From Croceimicrobium sp965658275 (GTDB taxonomy: Bacteria > Bacteroidota > Bacteroidia > Flavobacteriales > Schleiferiaceae): a DNA stretch of 39,576 bases. A program made the position numbers and the translations under genes. The stretch is taken from assembly GCA_965658275.1 (NCBI GenBank), contig CBFHRN010000014.1:1-39576 (forward strand), given 5' to 3'. The notes beneath the pieces are model-generated. The model saw only the letters and a list, made by a program, of their open reading frames with translations, was not told the origin of the DNA and did no database searches. This document shows, piece by piece, positions 9,005 through 16,930 of the stretch. The stretch's first letter is position 1. Each line of letters opens with the position of its first letter.

Positions 9005-9916
9005 ATGCTTTTTCGCTTCTTGTCCCTACTTTGTACACTCCCCGCTTTAATTATTGCTCAAGATGAGCCCCGTTTGGAGGATTATTTAAATCCCACAAAA
9101 TTTTACGACTATGTCCAAATAGATGGAGCCTTGGCCTTTGATGTAAGTCAGACAAATCTATTTTACGACCGTTTTGCTTTTGGAGCCAGCTTTCAAATAG
9201 CCGACGAACAAAACGCCTTGTTTTGCAGGCTTGCCTGGGCGGCGAATCCCTATTTGGAAGACACCTTTATGCCGGAGGCGGGCCCTTTTTCAGAAATTCA
9301 ATATCAACACCAGAGGCGCTTTACCTATAAGTAAGCGGTACTTTTCTTCCTTAGTTATAATGGGAGGGGGACTGTACTCACCATTTAAGTCTAACCTTAA
9401 AGGGCATAGCCTCCAGGGTCAAAATGAATTGTACCTCGGACTCCGTTTGGAGAAGCATCTGAATAATCAATGGAGCATTTTCCCGGGGCTTAGGGCTTTT
9501 TTTCGAGGTGGGGAATTCTCCCGCTATGAGGGAAACGAAATTCTTGTGGGCACCAACTTATTTATTCCTCGGTACGGGGGACATTATTCAAAAGCGAGAG
9601 GGCTGGATTTACAGCTCCAGACTAATTATCGGTGGTCTCCTCATTGGCTATTAAGTTCGGAAATGAATTACCGTTTCTTGAATTTTCACGATTACGGAGC
9701 GGCAGCAGAAAGTAGTCCTGCTCCTTTTGATGTTCAGCAGGAGGCGCGTTTTCTTCACTTAGTAAGATGGGACTTGGATCTAAATTACAGTCCATCCAAC
9801 TTTTTCTAATTCGGGCAGGCCTGCGCGCATCTAATGAGATTTACACTGGCGTTGGCTGGATGGAATACGATTGGATGATTTATCCGCAGTTACAGCTGCG
9901 CGTTATTTTGGATTAA
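9005..9916 (+). pseudogene. Small exported, probably outer-membrane beta-strand protein, broken by two compensating frameshifts
   Basis: The start and signal peptide (MLFRFLSLLCTLPALIIAQDEP) are intact, and the frame runs to a stop at 9332-9334. Dropping one base at 9332 turns ...QRRFTYK-stop into ...QRRFTYKKRYFSSLVIMGGGLYSPF, continuing an open frame of ~158 codons to a stop at 9807. Adding one T to the T5 run at 9801-9805 then gives NFFLIRAGLRASNEIYTG and continues to a natural end, QLQLRVILD, at 9916, back in the original frame. The restored product would be ~303 residues rich in amphipathic strands, like small outer-membrane barrel proteins; I do not recognise the family. Either the gene is decaying or the sequence has two indel errors, one of them in a homopolymer. 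Its stop overlaps the stop of the convergent ClC gene. Confidence 0.72.
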
Positions 9917-11685
9917 GAGAATTCCATCAGTTTCCGACGGTAAACAGAAAACAACTTCGATTTACTTACAAATCCACGGTATTCACCTTTTTCAACTACC
10001 GGTAGGTTCCAAGCTCCCGAAGATTGGAACTTCTTCATAACGGAGCTCATACTTTCATTTACTTGGATAACCGCTGGAGGAAGATTCATTAACTCTGAGA
10101 CAAAGGTGTTTTCATAGCGCTCTTGTTCAAACATGATGCCTCTGAAATCATCTAGAGTAAGCACTCCAACAAGCTTTTTAGATTCATCCAAAACGGGGAA
10201 TAAGTTTCTTTGTGAGGTGCTTACCACCTGCACTAATTCGCCTAAGTTCATCTCGGGTGAGATCTGTTTAAAATCTTTCTCGATAACCTTATCCAACTTT
10301 AAAAGCGTTAGAATAGCTTGGTCTTTATTATGCGTAATAAGGTCGCCTCGCTTGGCCAGCTGCATGTTGTAGATGGAGTAAGGCATAAGGTTTTTGGTCA
10401 CTAAATAGGAGATAGCCGAAACCACCATCAGGGGTAGAAATAGGTTATAGCCAGCTGTGATTTCAGCAATCATAAATATTGCTGTTAGTGGCGCATGTAG
10501 CACACCAGCCATTAATCCAGCCATACCGACCAAGGCAAAATTAGTCGTGTTGATTTGAACCACGCCCCAAGTGCTTAGAGCATAGGCAAAAACAAAGCCT
10601 AAGGAAGAACCAACAAATAAAGAAGGGGCGAAAATGCCGCCTACTCCGCCTGCCCCCATGGTGAAGACAGCCGCTAATATTTTAACAAAGACCAGGCCGA
10701 GTAAGAGGCCAATAACCACATAAGGACCATCAAACCAATCCATAATAAGGCTTTGTTGGACTATGGAGAAGGCCTGTCCATTGAGAAGGGCATTGATTGT
10801 TTCATAGCCTTCCCCATAAAGTGGAGGTACTAACCAAATAATGGCGCCCAACGAAACGCCACCTAAGAGCAACTTTTTCCATTTGGATTCGATTCCAGTA
10901 AAGAATGCATCGAAATAGAAATACACTTTATTGAAGTAGACCGATACTAAAGCGGTAAGAACTCCTAAAATCGCATACCAAGGTAAATGGCTAACTGCAA
11001 AGGGATCCAATGATGAATAATGAAATAAATGATCATTTCCTTCAATGAAAATAGACATCACTGCTCCTGACACGGACGCGATTAGCAGCGGTACGAGGGA
11101 GGCAAGGGTAAGATCAAGGCTAAATATTTCAATGGTAAAAATGATTGCGGCAATGGGCGCATTAAAGATGGAAGCTATTGCGCCAGCCGTTGCACATCCT
11201 ATCATCAGAATGCGCTGTCGGAAATTTAAATGCATCATCCTTCCCAGGTTCGAACCAATAGCTGATCCTGTACTAACGGTAGGTCCTTCCAGTCCGACCG
11301 AGCCACCAAAGCCAACGGTGAAAGCTGAAGTAACAACAGAGGCGTACATTTTGTACGACTTTAAAAAACCGCTCCGTCGGGAAATCGAAAATAAGGTAGA
11401 AGGAATACCTTCTCCAACCGGTCCTTTTATCCAGTGCTTTATTAGAAGTGTAAGGCCAATTCCTATAATGGGAAAGGCGAAATAGTAGACGTTAAAATAT
11501 TGGTTGAGGAAATCGGATCGCACCAAACTCTGAATAAAGTGCGTGGTGTTTTTCAGAATCACTGCAACCAAACCAGAAATAAGTCCGACGACTAAGCTAA
11601 GAATAAGCACAAAGCGATCTTGCGAGATGTTTCGTGCTCGCCAAAAAAGAAACTTAGCCAATAGGCTTTCGGGCTTTTTTGCCAT
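9913..11685 (-). CDS. ClC-family chloride channel/transporter with C-terminal CBS pair
   Basis: A 590-residue polytopic membrane protein moving chloride, either as a channel or as a Cl-/H+ exchanger. Family motifs are in order: GEGIP (~91-95, where the ClC-ec1 type has GSGIP), GSVGLEGPT with the gating Glu at ~133, GGVGGIFAPSLFVGSSLG (~345-362), and the helix R tyrosine region PYSIYNMQL. Residues ~445-590 form two CBS domains (ISPEMNLGELVQVVSTSQRNLFPVLD and LPPAVIQVNESMSSVMKKF), which in other ClCs bind adenine nucleotides. The filter serine of GSGIP is replaced by Glu, so anion selectivity should not be assumed. The ATG overlaps the aspS stop by one base (TAATG), implying translational coupling. 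Its own stop overlaps that of the opposing gene. Confidence 0.94.
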   Translation of the reverse strand: MAKKPESLLAKFLFWRARNISQDRFVLILSLVVGLISGLVAVILKNTTHFIQSLVRSDFLNQYFNVYYFAFPIIGIGLTLLIKHWIKGPVGEGIPSTLFSISRRSGFLKSYKMYASVVTSAFTVGFGGSVGLEGPTVSTGSAIGSNLGRMMHLNFRQRILMIGCATAGAIASIFNAPIAAIIFTIEIFSLDLTLASLVPLLIASVSGAVMSIFIEGNDHLFHYSSLDPFAVSHLPWYAILGVLTALVSVYFNKVYFYFDAFFTGIESKWKKLLLGGVSLGAIIWLVPPLYGEGYETINALLNGQAFSIVQQSLIMDWFDGPYVVIGLLLGLVFVKILAAVFTMGAGGVGGIFAPSLFVGSSLGFVFAYALSTWGVVQINTTNFALVGMAGLMAGVLHAPLTAIFMIAEITAGYNLFLPLMVVSAISYLVTKNLMPYSIYNMQLAKRGDLITHNKDQAILTLLKLDKVIEKDFKQISPEMNLGELVQVVSTSQRNLFPVLDESKKLVGVLTLDDFRGIMFEQERYENTFVSELMNLPPAVIQVNESMSSVMKKFQSSGAWNLPVVEKGEYRGFVSKSKLFSVYRRKLMEFS

Positions 11686-13436
11686 TAAGCTTCGGGCCGA
11701 AGGTCTATTCCTAACTCTTCCAGCTGGTTGTTGTCTACCGGTGCGGGAGAATTAATCATTAAATCGCGACCGGCGTTGTTTTTAGGGAAGGCAATAAAGT
11801 CACGGATTGTTTCCGAGCCGCCCAATAAGGCGGTAAGCCGATCAAAGCCAAAGGCAATACCACCATGAGGTGGCGCACCGTATTCGAAGGCGTCCATAAG
11901 GAAGCCGAATTGCGCTTTAGCTTCTTCAGTAGAAAAGCCTAAAAGATCGAACATTTGACTTTGCAAGTTACGGTCATGGATACGAATCGAACCACCACCA
12001 ATCTCATTACCATTAAGAACCATATCGTAGGCATTGGCCCGCACTTTTCCAGGTTCTGTGGAAAGCAAAGGGATATCTTCTGGTTTAGGAGAGGTAAAGG
12101 GGTGGTGCATGGCGTGATAGCGCCCACTTTCTTCATCCCATTCCAAAAGCGGGAAATCAACAACCCATAAAGGCGCGTATTCATCAGGTTTACGAAGCCC
12201 AAGTTCTTCGGCCATATGCAACCTAAGTTCACTCATGGCTTTGCGTGCTTTGGAAGCATTTCCCGCTAAAATTAAAATGAGATCTCCAGTATTGCTTCCA
12301 ACCGCATTATGCCACTCGGCCTGCGCCTCAGCGTCAAAGAATTTGTCTACAGAAGATTTGTAAGTACCATCCTCATTGTATTTGGAATAAATCAAGCCAT
12401 TCATTCCGATTTGGGGACGTTTCACCCAATTTGTGAGTGCATCCAATTGCTTACGGCTGTAATCTGCGCAGCCTGGAACGGAAATGGCCACAACTAATTC
12501 GGAATCATCAAAAACTTTGAAGCCTTTGTTTTGGACTAGTTCATTGAGCTCAAGGAACTCCATTCCAAAGCGGATATCTGGTTTATCGTTGCCATAGCGG
12601 CGCATCGCTTCCGCATAGGTCATGCGAGGAACTGAGTCAATTTCAACACCTTTTATTTCCTTCAGCAAATGCTTTACTAAGCCTTCAAACTTTTGCAGCA
12701 CGTCTTCTTGCTCAACGAAAGCCATTTCGCAATCTATCTGAGTAAATTCCGGTTGGCGGTCGGCCCGTAAATCTTCATCACGAAAACAACGCACGATTTG
12801 GTAATAACGGTCGTAACCCGAAACCATTAGCAACTGCTTAAAGGTTTGGGGCGACTGGGGTAGGGCGTAAAATTGCCCTTGGTTCATCCGAGAAGGTACC
12901 ACAAAGTCTCTTGCTCCTTCGGGGGTAGATTTAATTAAATAGGGAGTTTCAATCTCCAAAAAGTCTTCTTGATTGAGGAAAGCGCGAACCGCTTGTGCTA
13001 CTTGGTGTCTAAGGATAAGGTTATTTTTAACCGGTTCCCTGCGCAAATCCAAGTAGCGGTATTTCATACGAAGTTCTTCACCACCATCGGTTTCGTTTTC
13101 AATGGTAAAAGGTGGGGTTTTAGCGGCATTTAATACTTGAAGTGACTCTACTTTTATTTCAATGTCACCAGTAAGCATTTGTGGGTTCTTACTTTCACGT
13201 TCCAAAACTTCTCCCTCAATGCTAATCACGAATTCTCGGCCTAATTTGCGGGCTTGGTCCAATAAGTCTTCGCTCCAACCATCATTAAAGGCTAGCTGAC
13301 TTACACCATAGCGATCCCTAAGGTCAATAAAAGTCATACCTCCTAAGTTGCGCACTCTTTGCACCCAACCGCTGAGTTTCACTTTTTCTCCGAGATTTTC
13401 AATTCTTAAAGCTCCGCAAGTATGTGAACGATACAT
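11685..13436 (-). CDS. aspS: Aspartyl-tRNA synthetase
   Basis: Charges tRNA-Asp in the cytoplasm. The product has 583 residues, normal for the bacterial type with a GAD insertion. The N-terminal OB-fold anticodon domain starts MYRSHTCGALR ... GWVQRVRNLGGMTFIDLRDRYG. The class II core shows motif 2 (FRDEDLRADRQPEFTQID) and motif 3 (GGIAFGFDRLTALLGG), and YAEAMRRYGNDKPDIRFGM precedes the GAD domain. In-frame sequence runs 26 codons further upstream, but MYRSHTCG is the conserved start and the -7 element at 13455-13462 lies inside the longer version, so 13436 was chosen. Whether it is discriminating (Asp only) or also charges tRNA-Asn cannot be told here. It forms a two-gene operon with the ClC gene. 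Confidence 0.97.
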   Translation of the reverse strand: MYRSHTCGALRIENLGEKVKLSGWVQRVRNLGGMTFIDLRDRYGVSQLAFNDGWSEDLLDQARKLGREFVISIEGEVLERESKNPQMLTGDIEIKVESLQVLNAAKTPPFTIENETDGGEELRMKYRYLDLRREPVKNNLILRHQVAQAVRAFLNQEDFLEIETPYLIKSTPEGARDFVVPSRMNQGQFYALPQSPQTFKQLLMVSGYDRYYQIVRCFRDEDLRADRQPEFTQIDCEMAFVEQEDVLQKFEGLVKHLLKEIKGVEIDSVPRMTYAEAMRRYGNDKPDIRFGMEFLELNELVQNKGFKVFDDSELVVAISVPGCADYSRKQLDALTNWVKRPQIGMNGLIYSKYNEDGTYKSSVDKFFDAEAQAEWHNAVGSNTGDLILILAGNASKARKAMSELRLHMAEELGLRKPDEYAPLWVVDFPLLEWDEESGRYHAMHHPFTSPKPEDIPLLSTEPGKVRANAYDMVLNGNEIGGGSIRIHDRNLQSQMFDLLGFSTEEAKAQFGFLMDAFEYGAPPHGGIAFGFDRLTALLGGSETIRDFIAFPKNNAGRDLMINSPAPVDNNQLEELGIDLRPEA

Positions 13437-13454
13437 TCCAATGATTTTAGCCGG

Positions 13455-13462
13455 CAAAATTA
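13455..13462 (-). promoter_or_regulatory. -7 element of the aspS-ClC operon (TAATTTTG on the minus strand)
   Basis: The plus strand reads CAAAATTA; its complement TAATTTTG is an exact TAnnTTTG match, 18 bases upstream of the aspS ATG, in the 91-base region divergent from tadA. Confidence 0.5.
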
Positions 13463-13527
13463 CAATATCGCCTAAGGCTTGTCTATTTTTACCACTAGAA
13501 TTTAGCCTTTCCACGAAGATTTGCTCT

Positions 13528-13968
13528 ATGATTAAAGCGTACGACGACGAATATTTTATGCGACAAGCCTTGGAGGAGGCTCATCAGGCTTTTGAAGAGG
13601 ATGAAATTCCGGTTGGTGCCGTTGTGGTCAGCAAAGATCGTATCATTGGTAGAGGGCATAATCAAACCGAGCGACTCAATGATGTGACGGCTCATGCGGA
13701 AATGCTGGCCATCACAGCTGCGGCCAATTACTTAGGCGGAAAATACCTTCGTGACTGCACGCTCTATGTGACCTTAGAACCTTGTAATATGTGCGCTGGG
13801 GCCTTATTCTGGTCTCAGATTTCAAAAGTGGTTTATGCGGCCGAGGATGAAAAGCGCGGTTTTTTAAGGAGCGGTTCAAAATTACATCCTAAAACCCAAC
13901 TAGTTGGTGGAGTTTTGCGTAATGAAAGTAGTAGTTTATTGAAAGATTTCTTTAAAACAAAGCGTTGA
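13528..13968 (+). CDS. tadA: tRNA-specific adenosine deaminase TadA
   Basis: Deaminates A34 to inosine in the tRNA-Arg(ACG) anticodon. The product has 146 residues, standard length. The zinc site is HAEMLAI (His ligand plus catalytic Glu) and PCNMCAGAL (two Cys ligands), separated by the usual ~30 residues. The N-terminal DDEYFMRQALEEAHQAFEEDEIPVGAVVV block and C-terminal LLKDFFKTKR are typical. The open frame extends upstream through the aspS control region to 13348, but the conserved part begins at the ATG at 13528. The gene is divergent from aspS, so two translation-quality genes share a control region. Confidence 0.96.
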   Translation: MIKAYDDEYFMRQALEEAHQAFEEDEIPVGAVVVSKDRIIGRGHNQTERLNDVTAHAEMLAITAAANYLGGKYLRDCTLYVTLEPCNMCAGALFWSQISKVVYAAEDEKRGFLRSGSKLHPKTQLVGGVLRNESSSLLKDFFKTKR

Positions 13969-14004
13969 GCTAAGTGCTTGAGAACCATTTCGGTAAAATT
14001 TTGT

Positions 14005-14024
14005 ATATTATGCGTACATAATAT
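14005..14024. repeat. Perfect 8-bp inverted repeat upstream of the small membrane protein gene
   Basis: ATATTATG-CGTA-CATAATAT: two perfect 8-base arms around a 4-base spacer. It ends 10 bases before the ATG at 14035 and immediately follows an AAATTTTG (13996-14003) that resembles a -7 box. That places it at the probable transcription start or leader, so it could be an operator or a leader hairpin. There is no T-run, so it is not a terminator. Confidence 0.5.
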
Positions 14025-14034
14025 CCCCACTAAA

Positions 14035-14517
14035 ATGACTATTACCAATTTACAAATCCGTAAAACGCTGCAATATGCTCCAATAGCTTTGTTGACGCTG
14101 GTGATTGCAGATTTAATTTTACTCTTTATTCCCGAGTTTTTCGGGGGTGTTAAAGTGAATGGCTATGTAAGTGGTTTGATAATCGCCTCTGTTGCATTAT
14201 TCTACTCTTATGTTGGTTATCCCATGTTCACTTTTGATGCAAAAAGTGATTATATAAAAATCAGATCTCACTTGGCGCTGAGTTCCCTTTTTGGAAGAAC
14301 GCTTAATGTTCCCAAAATGAATATTACGAATTTAAGTTTGGACCTTTCTGGAATTCGAGATAAGCTAGTGATACGCTACTTGAATGCGAAGGGACAAGAG
14401 GTGGATCAAAGTTTTTCCATCACCATATTAAGTAAGCGTAAGAAAGAGATGCTTGCTAAGGCGGTTGAAGAGTTTGCCCGCGAGCGCTCTCCTCAAAATT
14501 TGCACTTGTTTATCTAA
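14035..14517 (+). CDS. Small membrane protein with two N-terminal TM helices and a cytoplasmic beta-rich domain
   Basis: A 160-residue protein I cannot place in a family. Residues ~12-35 (YAPIALLTLVIADLILLFI) and ~45-65 (VSGLIIASVALFYSYVGY) are hydrophobic helices. The rest (FTFDAKSDYIKIRSHLALSSLFGRTLNV ... LVIRYLNAKGQEVDQSFSITILSKRKKEMLAKAVEEFAR) looks like a small beta-sheet domain with a closing helix, the layout seen in bacterial PH-like (YdbS-type) membrane proteins. The similarity is of layout only. The longer frame from 13978 reads through the inverted repeat and lacks a plausible N-terminus, so ATG 14035 was chosen. A strong terminator follows. Confidence 0.72.
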   Translation: MTITNLQIRKTLQYAPIALLTLVIADLILLFIPEFFGGVKVNGYVSGLIIASVALFYSYVGYPMFTFDAKSDYIKIRSHLALSSLFGRTLNVPKMNITNLSLDLSGIRDKLVIRYLNAKGQEVDQSFSITILSKRKKEMLAKAVEEFARERSPQNLHLFI

Positions 14518-14537
14518 GTTATAAAGGAAACTTATAG

Positions 14538-14569
14538 AGCCGGTTGCCGTTAGGTTAACCGGCTTTTTT
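14538..14569 (+). terminator. Intrinsic terminator
   Basis: Stem AGCCGGTT (14538-14545) pairs perfectly with AACCGGCT (14557-14564), around an 11-base loop, and is followed by a T6 run. It ends the small membrane protein gene. Confidence 0.8.
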
Positions 14570-14574
14570 GTTTG

Positions 14575-14582
14575 TAATTTTG
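14575..14582 (+). promoter_or_regulatory. -7 element of the bacilliredoxin gene (TAATTTTG)
   Basis: An exact TAnnTTTG match directly after the preceding terminator and 23 bases before the ATG at 14606. Confidence 0.5.
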
Positions 14583-14605
14583 TAACCTAAATAAAATATA
14601 AAGTC

Positions 14606-15016
14606 ATGTATCCCGAAGATATAATAGCTCCCATGCGTGCTGATCTTACAGAGGTAGGTATCGTAGAAACAAAGAGCAAAGAAGAAGTAGAAAATGCGAT
14701 CAATGGAGAGGGTACCACTTTAGTGGTAATTAACTCTGTTTGTGGTTGTGCAGCAGCCAATGCCCGTCCAGCGGTTAAAATGGCAGTACAACACTCTAAG
14801 AAGCCAGTCCGTATGATTACCGCTTTCGCTGGAAATGATGTTGAGGCGGTGAATACTGCTCGCGCGATGATGGCGCCATTCCCACCTTCATCACCCAGTA
14901 TTGCCTTATTTAAAGATGGACAATTGGTTCATATGATCGAAAGACATCATATCGAAGGTCGCCCAGCTCAGATGATTGCTGATAATTTAACTCAAGCTTT
15001 CGACGAGTACTGCTAA
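14606..15016 (+). CDS. BrxA/BrxB-family bacilliredoxin (DUF1094, YphP/YqiW type)
   Basis: A 136-residue thioredoxin-like protein, full length for the family. It starts MYPEDIIAPMRADLTEVGI, the usual N-terminus, and carries the CGC active site in VVINSVCGCAAANARPAVKMA, the MAPFPPSSPSIALFKDGQLVHMIERHHIEGR block, and a C-terminal YC. In Firmicutes BrxA/BrxB remove bacillithiol from bacillithiolated proteins. Homologues are common in Bacteroidota, several of which make bacillithiol. The function here is inferred from family membership; no bacillithiol synthesis gene is in the window. It is a single-gene unit with its own -7 element and a terminator on each side. Confidence 0.94.
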   Translation: MYPEDIIAPMRADLTEVGIVETKSKEEVENAINGEGTTLVVINSVCGCAAANARPAVKMAVQHSKKPVRMITAFAGNDVEAVNTARAMMAPFPPSSPSIALFKDGQLVHMIERHHIEGRPAQMIADNLTQAFDEYC

Positions 15017-15037
15017 ATCTTCTGCTATAATTTTAAG

Positions 15038-15074
15038 TCCCGAATACCTTGCATAGGTTTTCGGGATTTTTTTT
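15038..15074 (+). terminator. Intrinsic terminator of the bacilliredoxin gene
   Basis: Stem TCCCGAA (15038-15044) pairs with TTCGGGA (15060-15066), followed by T8. Confidence 0.8.
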
Positions 15075-15102
15075 GTCCCGACATCAATAAGCCCAATGCG
15101 GC

Positions 15103-15136
15103 AAAAAAAAACCCCGACTTCAACTAGAAGTCGGGG
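15103..15136 (-). terminator. Intrinsic terminator of the leftward T9SS starch-binding-like gene
   Basis: CCCCGACTT (15112-15120) pairs perfectly with AAGTCGGGG (15128-15136) around a 7-base loop. The A-run at 15103-15111 gives a T-run on the minus strand, so it acts on leftward transcription, 24 bases past the stop at 15160. Confidence 0.85.
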
Positions 15137-15159
15137 CTCTATAATTTTTAAGCTTTAGC

Positions 15160-16827
15160 TTATTTTACAATCACTTTTTCAGTAGCGCTAAATCCTTCAG
15201 CATTGCGAACATTGATTAAGTAAACGCCTGCTTTAAGATTAGAGGCATTCCATTCAACCGCACCTTCTACATCGGTCATTTCACTTACTAGGGTTCCGGT
15301 TACATTGTAAACCGATACCTGGAATTTACCTTCAGGTAAGTTAATGTTAGTTGATCCTGAGAATGGGTTTGGATATACTTTAAATTCGGCTGCCATTTCT
15401 TCCGCCACGCCAATGGTAGAACAAAGTTCCCAAGGTGCAGAAACAGTAACTGCATTTCCTGAAGTACGCTCTAAGAAACGGTTAAAGTCTCCGGTGCCAC
15501 TAGGCTCTAAACAGCTGGTGTCTTGAGCACTGGTAAAGCTTTCTTCTACTTGATTTCCACTTCCGTCTTCAATCATGTATTTAAAAGCAATACGACCTGG
15601 ACAAAGTTGGGTTACAGTAGTTTCGAAAACACCGGGCTGGGTGGATGAAGCAGTTAATTCGATAGCACCACCTTGCCATTGTGGATTGGTAAAGTTTCCA
15701 ATTAAGAATACTTTCACAAAGCTAGAAGGACCATTGGTCATATCCACTTGGAAAGTAACATCGGCGGGAGGAGGTAATGGACTACAAGCACCACTAGCCA
15801 ATCCGAAACAACGTACCGCAATAGTGGTGTCGCCTGAGAAGTTTACCACATTGTTGTTTCCTGGCTCCCAGTTTGCATTACCACCTGAAATGATTCGGGC
15901 TTTGTACTGGAATTCTGGTGCAACCGCGCGAACGGTAATTTCATAAACTAAATCTCCATCGGGGTCAGCCATGTAGTCGCCACCGCTCCAGCCATTAAAT
16001 GGGCCAGCGATATCAACGGAGTCAGTCGCAGGGTCAAAGTCACATAAAGCGCCGCTCATGTCTACCTGTAAGGTTAAGTCAAATGTATCGGGGATAAAAC
16101 ATGGGCCACACTGCGCGTAGCAAAGAGGACCAAATACAGTATCCGCGCTAACGATTAACTGACGGTTGTTGTTAACGGCACAAGCAGATGGTACACTTTC
16201 ATCCGTACCCCAAGCGGCACCATTTAAGAACTTAAAGTTCATGGTGTCATTGGTTGGGATGTAAGCGATGTAGCGGTACATGCTATCTGCTAAGATGTCG
16301 TACAATTGAGTTGTTCCAGGAGACCAACCTTGGAAGTCACCTGCAATACTTACAGTATCCATGTTGGTTTCTAATCCCATGTCAAGAATCATTGAAACAG
16401 CCGAGTGACCTGCAGGAGCTGCACCTCCAAAAAGTACAGCAGGTAGAGTATCGTTACCAGCTACTTGTACCCAACGGTTGCTGTTTCCACCACCAAGGCC
16501 AATACCAGCACTTACTTGAGAAGCAGCAGGAACGCCTTCGTCGTCTCCCCAAGCGTTACCATTGATAAATTTGTACTCGTACTTCCCATTGGGAATGTTA
16601 ACCGTAACGGCATAAATGTTACTCGTTCCAACTTGGGAAAGAGCAGTAGCAGCAGGGTCCCAATTGCCGGTTGCACCAGCAGCCTGCTGGAAATCACCTG
16701 CAATGTGCACCCCATTAGCATTAACGGTTTGCCCTGTCATGTCTACCTGAAAGGTAACACTACTTTGGGCCCACGCGATACCTCCAGACATCAGCATTGC
16801 CAATGCAAGCGTGTAGATTTTTTTCAT
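15160..16827 (-). CDS. Secreted protein with four tandem starch-binding-like (CBM20/48/SusE-F-like) repeats and T9SS type A sorting domain
   Basis: A 555-residue exported protein: signal peptide MKKIYTLALAMLMSGGIAWAQ, then four beta-sandwich repeats of ~100 residues starting near 23, 143, 249 and 356. Each opens with a (V/L)xxQVDM-like strand (VTFQVDMTGQ, VSMILDMGLE, LTLQVDMSGA, VTFQVDMTNG), followed by an 'IAGDFQGW / IAGPFNGW / LIGNF' strand and later 'YEYKFING.AWG' or equivalent. This arrangement recalls starch-binding E-set/CBM modules. Residues ~478-555 (FKVYPNPFSGSTNINLP ... YLINVRNAEGFSATEKVIVK) are a T9SS type A signal, so it should be displayed or released outside the cell. I see no catalytic domain, and the likely role is glucan binding. 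It is divergent from a GH13 enzyme and shares operator site A, tying it to the glucan regulon. Ligand binding is inferred, not seen. Confidence 0.86.
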   Translation of the reverse strand: MKKIYTLALAMLMSGGIAWAQSSVTFQVDMTGQTVNANGVHIAGDFQQAAGATGNWDPAATALSQVGTSNIYAVTVNIPNGKYEYKFINGNAWGDDEGVPAASQVSAGIGLGGGNSNRWVQVAGNDTLPAVLFGGAAPAGHSAVSMILDMGLETNMDTVSIAGDFQGWSPGTTQLYDILADSMYRYIAYIPTNDTMNFKFLNGAAWGTDESVPSACAVNNNRQLIVSADTVFGPLCYAQCGPCFIPDTFDLTLQVDMSGALCDFDPATDSVDIAGPFNGWSGGDYMADPDGDLVYEITVRAVAPEFQYKARIISGGNANWEPGNNNVVNFSGDTTIAVRCFGLASGACSPLPPPADVTFQVDMTNGPSSFVKVFLIGNFTNPQWQGGAIELTASSTQPGVFETTVTQLCPGRIAFKYMIEDGSGNQVEESFTSAQDTSCLEPSGTGDFNRFLERTSGNAVTVSAPWELCSTIGVAEEMAAEFKVYPNPFSGSTNINLPEGKFQVSVYNVTGTLVSEMTDVEGAVEWNASNLKAGVYLINVRNAEGFSATEKVIVK

Positions 16828-16855
16828 AACTAAAAATTTAAAGTTCCAATTTAGT

Positions 16856-16874
16856 AAGTGTAATAATTACATTT
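16856..16874. promoter_or_regulatory. Operator site A: palindrome AAGTGTAATAATTACATTT
   Basis: A 19-bp imperfect palindrome with core GTGTA-N5-TACAt, one base off the core of the other three sites. It lies between the divergent T9SS binding protein (start 16827) and the GH13 gene (start 16931). On the minus strand it directly precedes a near -7 box, TAAATTGG (16853-16846). It matches sites at 24316, 30263 and 32098 in geometry and in 12 of 19 invariant positions. The binding protein is inferred to be the NrtR-like regulator at 30342. Confidence 0.72.
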
Positions 16875-16930
16875 ATAACACAAATTAACGAAAAAATCCT
16901 ATTAAAACTTAATATTGCCTCTAAGTTAAA

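Noticed and set aside
11045..11485. 146-codon plus-strand open frame opposite the ClC gene
   Set aside because: It is antisense to conserved ClC motifs and its composition reflects the complement of hydrophobic codons.
13348..13527. Upstream extension of the tadA frame (60 extra codons)
   Set aside because: It runs through the aspS control region and start, has no TadA similarity, and the conserved N-terminus begins at 13528.
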